This document shows positions 59,426 through 64,000 of a stretch of 64,000 nucleotides of DNA, piece after piece. The notes beneath the pieces were generated by a model. It was not told the origin of the DNA, did no database searches, and saw nothing but the letters and a program-made list of their open reading frames with translations. Origin of the DNA: Deltaproteobacteria bacterium IMCC39524 (GTDB lineage: Bacteria; Desulfobacterota; Desulfuromonadia; Desulfuromonadales; BM103). The stretch spans positions 186,001-250,000 of the forward strand of contig JARUHJ010000001.1 of assembly GCA_029667085.1 (NCBI GenBank). Reading direction: 5' to 3'. The translations under genes and the position numbers were made by a program. Numbering within the stretch: the stretch's first letter is position 1; every line of letters begins with the position of its first letter.

Positions 59426-60377
59426 ACCGCTTCTGCAACTCATTGAACGTAGCCAGACTTTTTTTGTCGCCGCCCATGAGGGCCCGGATGGAGATGCGAT
59501 CGGTTCAACTCTGGCTCTTACCAATGCTTTGCGTGAAATGGGCAAGGATGTCGTTGCCTATAATCGTGATCGTGCGCCCCTTGAGTTTGAATTTCTGCCA
59601 GGTTATGAAACCGTTGTAAACCAGATTGACGATTCTCAGATATTCGACGTCGGCTTTGTCCTCGATTCCGGTGACCTGGAACGAGCCGGAGGCTGGATTC
59701 GCGAACGTTGTCAAAAGCTGGTTAATATCGATCATCATCCCTATTCGGAAAATTTTGGCGACATCTACTACGTCGATACGCAAGCCTGCGCGACCGGTGT
59801 TTTAATCTATCGTCTTCTGCAAGCCGCAGGTCATCCGATCTCTAAGGATGTCGCGACCTGTATTTATACGTCAATCCTCTCCGATTCAGGCTCCTTTCGC
59901 TACTCCAATGCAAATCCTGAAGCTTTTCAGGTTGCCGGAGAGATGGTCGGTCTCGGCGTAGATCCATGGTCGATTGCCTCAGGTCTATACGAAAGCCAGG
60001 AGTTTGTTCGCCTGCGCCTGCTGGCTCTCGCTTTGCCGACACTGCGTGTTTCTGAGTGCGGCCTCTACGCGTCGATAGCCGTCTCTCTTGAGATGTATGA
60101 GCAGGCCGACGCTAATTCAGAAGCAACCGATCGCTTTATTAATTACCCTCGCTCAATCAGAGGGGTTGAAGTCGCCATCTTCTTCCGTCAAACCAACGCT
60201 CACAGCTTCAAGGTCGGTTTCCGCTCCAAGGGGAATGTCGATGTTGGCGCCCTGGCCAGAGCCATGAACGGAGGAGGGCATCACAATGCCGCTGGTGCAA
60301 CCGTCGACGGTACTCTCGATAGCGTCCAGGGCTGGGTTTTTGATCGTGTCTCCGAGTTGCTCGCCGAACTGCCATGA
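59418..60377 (+). CDS. nrnA: DHH-family bifunctional oligoribonuclease / PAP phosphatase NrnA
   Basis: A 319-residue DHH/DHHA1 phosphoesterase. Metal-site motifs: AAHEGPDGDAIGSTLAL (near 25), VLDSGDLERAG, NIDHHPYSENFGDIYYVD (DHH, about 105), and SDSGSFRYSN. The DHHA1 domain has MNGGGHHNAAGA near the C-terminus. These enzymes degrade short RNA and dephosphorylate pAp. It could also degrade pGpG and so touch cyclic-dinucleotide turnover. The ATG at 59418 lies inside the end of rbfA. Confidence 0.93.
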   Translation: MIEPLLQLIERSQTFFVAAHEGPDGDAIGSTLALTNALREMGKDVVAYNRDRAPLEFEFLPGYETVVNQIDDSQIFDVGFVLDSGDLERAGGWIRERCQKLVNIDHHPYSENFGDIYYVDTQACATGVLIYRLLQAAGHPISKDVATCIYTSILSDSGSFRYSNANPEAFQVAGEMVGLGVDPWSIASGLYESQEFVRLRLLALALPTLRVSECGLYASIAVSLEMYEQADANSEATDRFINYPRSIRGVEVAIFFRQTNAHSFKVGFRSKGNVDVGALARAMNGGGHHNAAGATVDGTLDSVQGWVFDRVSELLAELP

Positions 60378-61294
60378 ATGGTATCCTCATCATTGATAAA
60401 CCACAGGACGTGACCTCTTTCGATATGGTTCGCCAGGCTCGACGTTGGTGCAAGACTCGCCGGGTCGGTCACGCCGGGACATTGGATCCCCTGGCTACCG
60501 GTGTCCTGCCGATCGCTGTTGGTTGGGCCACGCGCCTTGTCGAATATATGATGGCTGGCGAGAAGACCTATCAGGCGACCATGAAACTTGGTGCTACGAC
60601 TGACACTCAGGATTCGGAAGGCCAGTCCCTCGAAACGAAAGAGTGGCAACATGTGGATCGCGAGGCTTTCGATGCTGCCCTTAGCGGTTTTGTCGGCCCG
60701 ATCCAACAGTTGCCGCCGATGTTTTCAGCGCTCAAGAAGGATGGCCAACCTCTTTACAAGTTGGCCCGTCAGGGGATCGAAGTAGAACGCCAGCCGCGCT
60801 CGATAACCATTGAAAGCCTTGTGGTAGACGAATTTGCCCCTCCTTATGTCACCTTTACTGTCCGTTGCAGTAAAGGCACTTACGTCAGAACACTCTGTCA
60901 CGATATCGGCCAGAAATTAAATTGCGGTGCTCATATGACAGCCTTGCGTCGCCTTGCTTGCGGCCAGTTTGATGTGAAGGTCAGCTACACTCCTGACGAA
61001 ATCCAGGAACTGGTAGAGCAGGGGAAGCCACTGCCGCTATTATCGCCTGCCGATGCCCTGGCTGACTGGCCCACACTTTCCGTCACCGGGCCATTGCTCG
61101 ACAGGTTGCAGGATGGTGTGGCTCCGAGTATGGCGGATTTCAATGTGTCCGGACTTAACGCCGGAGACAGGGTTCGTTTTCTGTCTGATGGCAGATTGGT
61201 TGCTATCGCTAATTTTGCTCCTGGTGGTCATGGTAAAAGACCAGGAGATTTTGAGCTTTCCAAGGTTTTCCCCTTGCCTGTTGCTAGCGGATAA
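60374..61294 (+). CDS. truB: tRNA pseudouridine(55) synthase TruB
   Basis: A 306-residue pseudouridine synthase. The catalytic aspartate is in GHAGTLDPLATGVLPIAVG (about residue 38), with YQATMKLGATTDTQDSEG, LPPMFSALKKDGQPLYKLA and CSKGTYVRTLCHDIG following. It forms pseudouridine 55 of tRNA. It overlaps nrnA by four bases (ATGA). Confidence 0.96.
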   Translation: MNGILIIDKPQDVTSFDMVRQARRWCKTRRVGHAGTLDPLATGVLPIAVGWATRLVEYMMAGEKTYQATMKLGATTDTQDSEGQSLETKEWQHVDREAFDAALSGFVGPIQQLPPMFSALKKDGQPLYKLARQGIEVERQPRSITIESLVVDEFAPPYVTFTVRCSKGTYVRTLCHDIGQKLNCGAHMTALRRLACGQFDVKVSYTPDEIQELVEQGKPLPLLSPADALADWPTLSVTGPLLDRLQDGVAPSMADFNVSGLNAGDRVRFLSDGRLVAIANFAPGGHGKRPGDFELSKVFPLPVASG

Positions 61295-61298
61295 ATGC

Positions 61299-61327
61299 TT
61301 TACACGGCATGGCTTTTGTGGTAGATA
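61299..61327 (+). promoter_or_regulatory. Promoter of rpsO
   Basis: TTTACA (61299-61304), 17 bases, then TAGATA (61322-61327, reading TAGATAAT) precede rpsO by about 70 bases, leaving a leader in which S15 could act on its own mRNA. Confidence 0.6.
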
Positions 61328-61397
61328 ATGCTTCTTTAAGGTAGCTAACTGCCGATAATGACAATAACTCATAGACAAAGATCAAGGAGGTGGCGCC

Positions 61398-61664
61398 GTG
61401 CTGGCCACAGAACGTAAACAAGAAATCATTGAGAAATTCAAGACCCATGAGGGTGACACCGGTTCTCCAGAAGTTCAGATTGCACTGCTTTCGGAGCGTA
61501 TCACCTATTTAACGGATCATTTCCGTACCCACAAAAAGGATCACCACTCTCGTCGTGGTCTGCTCAAAATCGTCGGCCAGCGTCGTCGTTTGCTCGATTA
61601 TCTGAAAAGCAAGAGCGTTGAGCGTTACAGCACGGTAATTAAAGAGTTGGGTATTCGTCGCTAA
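61398..61664 (+). CDS. rpsO: 30S ribosomal protein S15
   Basis: An 88-residue S15 protein: [55 protein letters not shown]. It starts at GTG (61398) with AAGGAGG six bases before, a clear case of a GTG start. It is followed by a terminator-like hairpin and pnp, the usual rpsO-pnp order. Confidence 0.98.
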   Translation: MLATERKQEIIEKFKTHEGDTGSPEVQIALLSERITYLTDHFRTHKKDHHSRRGLLKIVGQRRRLLDYLKSKSVERYSTVIKELGIRR

Positions 61665-61669
61665 AATCG

Positions 61670-61708
61670 GGCAGCAAGATTCTGTTTTTATAGAGTCTGC
61701 TGCCTTTA
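61670..61708 (+). terminator. Terminator or processing hairpin between rpsO and pnp
   Basis: GGCAGCAAGATTCT (61670-61683) pairs with AGAGTCTGCTGCC (61692-61704) with one bulge and one G-T pair, followed by TTTAG. It may partly terminate rpsO transcripts. Confidence 0.6.
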
Positions 61709-61720
61709 GTTTGTAAGTGT

Positions 61721-61800
61721 CATGGCCGGGAGGTTGTCCGGAGAGAGGTTCTGAGCAAGTGTGCTTCAGGAGCTGTCTCAGGCCATCCTCCTCTGCCATT
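61721..61800 (+). promoter_or_regulatory. Structured leader of pnp
   Basis: TGGCCGGGAGG (61723-61733) can pair imperfectly with CCTCCTCTGCCA (61788-61799), enclosing a CTGAGC/GCTTCAG hairpin (about 61751-61768). In E. coli the pnp leader folds into a long stem cleaved by RNase III for autoregulation; this may be the counterpart. Confidence 0.35.
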
Positions 61801-61854
61801 TTAGGAAGCAGTAATTATTGGTGACCGGAAGGCCGGTCAGAAAGAGGTAAAAAA

Positions 61855-63954
61855 ATGGCTTATCAAAAAGTCGAAATTGAGTTCAACGGTCAACCGTTGA
61901 CAATGGAAACGGGCAAGATGGCCCGTCAGGCTGACGGCGCTGTCGTCATTACTTATGGCGAGACCAAGGTGCTTTGTACCGTCGTCTCGGCAAGAAAAAT
62001 GCGTGCAGGGCAGGATTTCTTCCCCCTGACCGTAAACTACCAGGAAAAGTTCTATGCCGGCGGGAAAATCCCCGGATCCTTCTTCCGTCGTGAGCGTGGC
62101 ACCACCGAGCGCGAGACCTTGATCTGTCGTCTGATCGACCGTCCGATGCGTCCGCTATTCCCTAAAGGTTACATGTTTGAAACCCAACTCATGCCCACCG
62201 TCATTTCAGCGGACATGGTCAACGATCCTGACACGATCGCCATGGTTGCAGCTTCAGCAGCCGTTGCTATTTCGGACATTCCTTTCGAAGGGCCGATCGC
62301 AGCCGTTCGTGTTGGCCGGGTTGACGGCAAGCTGATTGCCAACCCGACACTCGAGCAGATGGCACAGAGCGATGTCGAAATCGTTGTCTCCGGTTCGAAA
62401 GACGCCGTGATGATGGTTGAAGGCGAGTCGGACTTCCTCTCTGAATCAGAAATGCTTGATGCAATCTTCTTCGGCCATGAGTCGTTGCAGCCCCTGATCG
62501 ATGCGCAAACCGAGCTGGCCAAACTGGTTGGTCTCGAGAAGCGTGAGTTCATCGTTGCTGAAACCGACGCGGCCCTTGAAGCCAAGGTTGTTGAGTTGGC
62601 TGAAGCCAACATCAAGGTTGCTGCCAAGATTCAAACCAAGCAAGAGCGTTATGCTGCTCTTGGCGACAATCGTACCGCAGTCAAGGAAGCCCTTGCTGAA
62701 GAGTTTGAAGGTCGTGAAGAAGAGATCAGCGCCATCCTCGGCTCAGTTGAGAAGCGTGTTGTCCGTCAAATGGTTGCTAAAGATCGCGTCCGCATCGACG
62801 GTCGTGACATGAGCACCATTCGCCCCATCTCCTGCGAGACAGGCGTTCTGCCACGTTCCCACGGTAGCGCACTCTTCACCCGCGGTGAGACTCAGGCCCT
62901 GGTTGCTGCGACTCTCGGCACCAAGGTTGACGAGCAACGTATGGACAATGTCCAGGGCATGGAGTTCAAGAAGTTTATGCTGCACTACAACTTCCCTCCA
63001 TTCTGTGTTGGCGAAACCAGCATGCGTCTCTTCCCCGGCCGTCGTGAGATTGGCCACGGTATGCTTGCAGAGCGCAGCGCTGCTCAGATCCTGCCCAAGC
63101 ATGAAGACTTCCCTTACACGATTCGTATCGTCTCTGACGTTCTCGAGTCGAACGGTTCTTCTTCCATGGCTTCTGTCTGTGGTGCCTCCCTGGCGTTGAT
63201 GGACGCCGGCGTGCCGGTTAAGGAAGCTATCGCCGGTATCGCTATGGGCCTGATCAAGGAAGGCGACGACGTTGCGATCCTTTCCGACATCCTCGGTGAC
63301 GAAGATCACCTCGGCGACATGGACTTCAAGGTTACCGGTTCCGCTGCAGGCATTACAGCTTTGCAGATGGACATCAAGATCTCCGGCGTCACCAAGGAGA
63401 TCATGACCCAGGCGCTGGATCAAGCTAAAGAAGGTCGTATTCACATCCTTGGCGAAATGGCTAAAGCGATCGACGCTCCTCGCGACGATCTCTCCAAGTA
63501 CGCGCCGCGTATTACCAGCATCCGCGTCAAGACCGACCAGGTCCGTACCGTTATCGGTGCTGGCGGCAAGAATGTCCGCGGTGTTATCGAAGCCACAGGC
63601 TGCGCGATCGATATCCAGGACGACGGCACCATCCATATCGCTTCTTCGGACGGCGAGGCCGCCAAGTTGGCGATCAAGATGATCCGTGACCTGATCCAGG
63701 AAGCTGAAGTCGGTAAGCTCTACGAGGGCACCGTCCGCAAGATCATGGAATTCGGCGCCTTTGTGGAAATCTTCCCGGGAACCGATGGTCTCGTTCACAT
63801 CTCTGAGCTTGATAAAGAGCGTGTCCGTGCGGTCACCGATGTCCTGAGCGAAGGGGACAAGGTCCTGGTTAAGTGCATTGGTATTGACAAGCAGGGCAAG
63901 ATCAAGCTGTCCCGCAAAGAAGCTCTCGGTCAGAAAATGCCTGAAGGCGAGTAA
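61855..63954 (+). CDS. pnp: Polyribonucleotide nucleotidyltransferase (PNPase)
   Basis: A 699-residue phosphorolytic 3'-5' exoribonuclease. Two RNase PH domains (first with [20 protein letters not shown]; second with [14 protein letters not shown] and [12 protein letters not shown]), a KH domain (about 555-615, [18 protein letters not shown]) and an S1 domain (about 620-690, [19 protein letters not shown]) are all complete. It degrades RNA and adds tails in the cytoplasm. The ATG has AGAGG upstream. Confidence 0.98.
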   Translation: MAYQKVEIEFNGQPLTMETGKMARQADGAVVITYGETKVLCTVVSARKMRAGQDFFPLTVNYQEKFYAGGKIPGSFFRRERGTTERETLICRLIDRPMRPLFPKGYMFETQLMPTVISADMVNDPDTIAMVAASAAVAISDIPFEGPIAAVRVGRVDGKLIANPTLEQMAQSDVEIVVSGSKDAVMMVEGESDFLSESEMLDAIFFGHESLQPLIDAQTELAKLVGLEKREFIVAETDAALEAKVVELAEANIKVAAKIQTKQERYAALGDNRTAVKEALAEEFEGREEEISAILGSVEKRVVRQMVAKDRVRIDGRDMSTIRPISCETGVLPRSHGSALFTRGETQALVAATLGTKVDEQRMDNVQGMEFKKFMLHYNFPPFCVGETSMRLFPGRREIGHGMLAERSAAQILPKHEDFPYTIRIVSDVLESNGSSSMASVCGASLALMDAGVPVKEAIAGIAMGLIKEGDDVAILSDILGDEDHLGDMDFKVTGSAAGITALQMDIKISGVTKEIMTQALDQAKEGRIHILGEMAKAIDAPRDDLSKYAPRITSIRVKTDQVRTVIGAGGKNVRGVIEATGCAIDIQDDGTIHIASSDGEAAKLAIKMIRDLIQEAEVGKLYEGTVRKIMEFGAFVEIFPGTDGLVHISELDKERVRAVTDVLSEGDKVLVKCIGIDKQGKIKLSRKEALGQKMPEGE

Positions 63955-63965
63955 ATGCTAAATAT

Positions 63966-64000
63966 ATGATTCAACGTACCACCCTCAATAATGGCATCCG
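63966..64000 (+). CDS. Start of an M16-family zinc peptidase (partial)
   Basis: The last 35 bases encode MIQRTTLNNGI from an ATG at 63966, eleven bases after pnp ends. This is the characteristic beginning of pitrilysin/insulinase-type M16 peptidases, which commonly follow pnp in this and many other groups. The catalytic HxxEH lies beyond the window. Confidence 0.65.
   Translation, partial: MIQRTTLNNGI

Noticed and set aside
1-64000. CRISPR array, prophage, integron or insertion-sequence transposase
   Set aside because: No regularly spaced direct repeats, phage genes or transposase domains were seen; XerD is the chromosomal recombinase by context.

Overview
The window is about 64 kb of a Gram-negative chromosome, most likely from an anaerobic, metal- or electrode-respiring member of the Desulfuromonadales (Geobacter/Desulfuromonas/Pelobacter relatives). 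The grounds are: multiheme c-type cytochromes with 10 and 13 CxxCH motifs beside an outer-membrane porin; a complete type II secretion operon that includes GspN; a GEMM-type (cyclic dinucleotide) riboswitch; an archaeal-type phosphoglycerate mutase; and gene orders mutS-amiC-glnD-xerD-apgM and rimP-nusA-ylxR-infB-ylxP-rbfA-nrnA-truB-rpsO-pnp-M16 peptidase, which are familiar from Geobacter-like genomes. The assignment is inference from content; no search was run.

Layout. 1-5.3 kb: tail of a mannose-1-phosphate guanylyltransferase, RdgC, a chemoreceptor and CheW. 5.3-7.9 kb: LysE-type exporter, a 166-bp hairpin element, a cation diffusion facilitator and an unknown protein. 8-17.3 kb: mutS, amidase, glnD, xerD and apgM on the plus strand. 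17.3-21.3 kb: small genes on the minus strand (a 48-residue conserved protein, cold-shock protein, zinc-ribbon protein, RhlE helicase with a structured leader, racemase). 21.5-24.4 kb: DUF2917 gene divergent from a MocR regulator and an EamA transporter. 24.5-37.5 kb: gspC-D-E-F-G-H-I-J-K-L-M-N plus a DUF3187 gene, on the minus strand. 37.6-45.9 kb: a different-looking block with a broken cytochrome remnant, a hairpin-rich stretch, a riboswitch-controlled small secreted protein, and a plus-strand porin/decaheme/13-heme/DUF4382 cluster. 46-49.3 kb: gspA-gspB and an Slp lipoprotein on the minus strand. 49.4-53.4 kb: holC, rsmE, trmJ, an unknown gene and rlmD. 53.4-64 kb: the translation/transcription operon from rimP to pnp and the first codons of an M16 peptidase.

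How it fits together. The type II system, the GspAB pair that helps its secretin through the cell wall, the riboswitch-controlled secreted protein and the porin-cytochrome conduit form one envelope-centred neighbourhood. The porin plus periplasmic decaheme plus lipoprotein multiheme cytochrome has the layout of a trans-outer-membrane electron conduit. The rest is conserved housekeeping, with several genes (mutS, rimP operon, rhlE, cspA) preceded by terminator-like hairpins in their leaders. No tRNA, rRNA, CRISPR array or prophage was seen.
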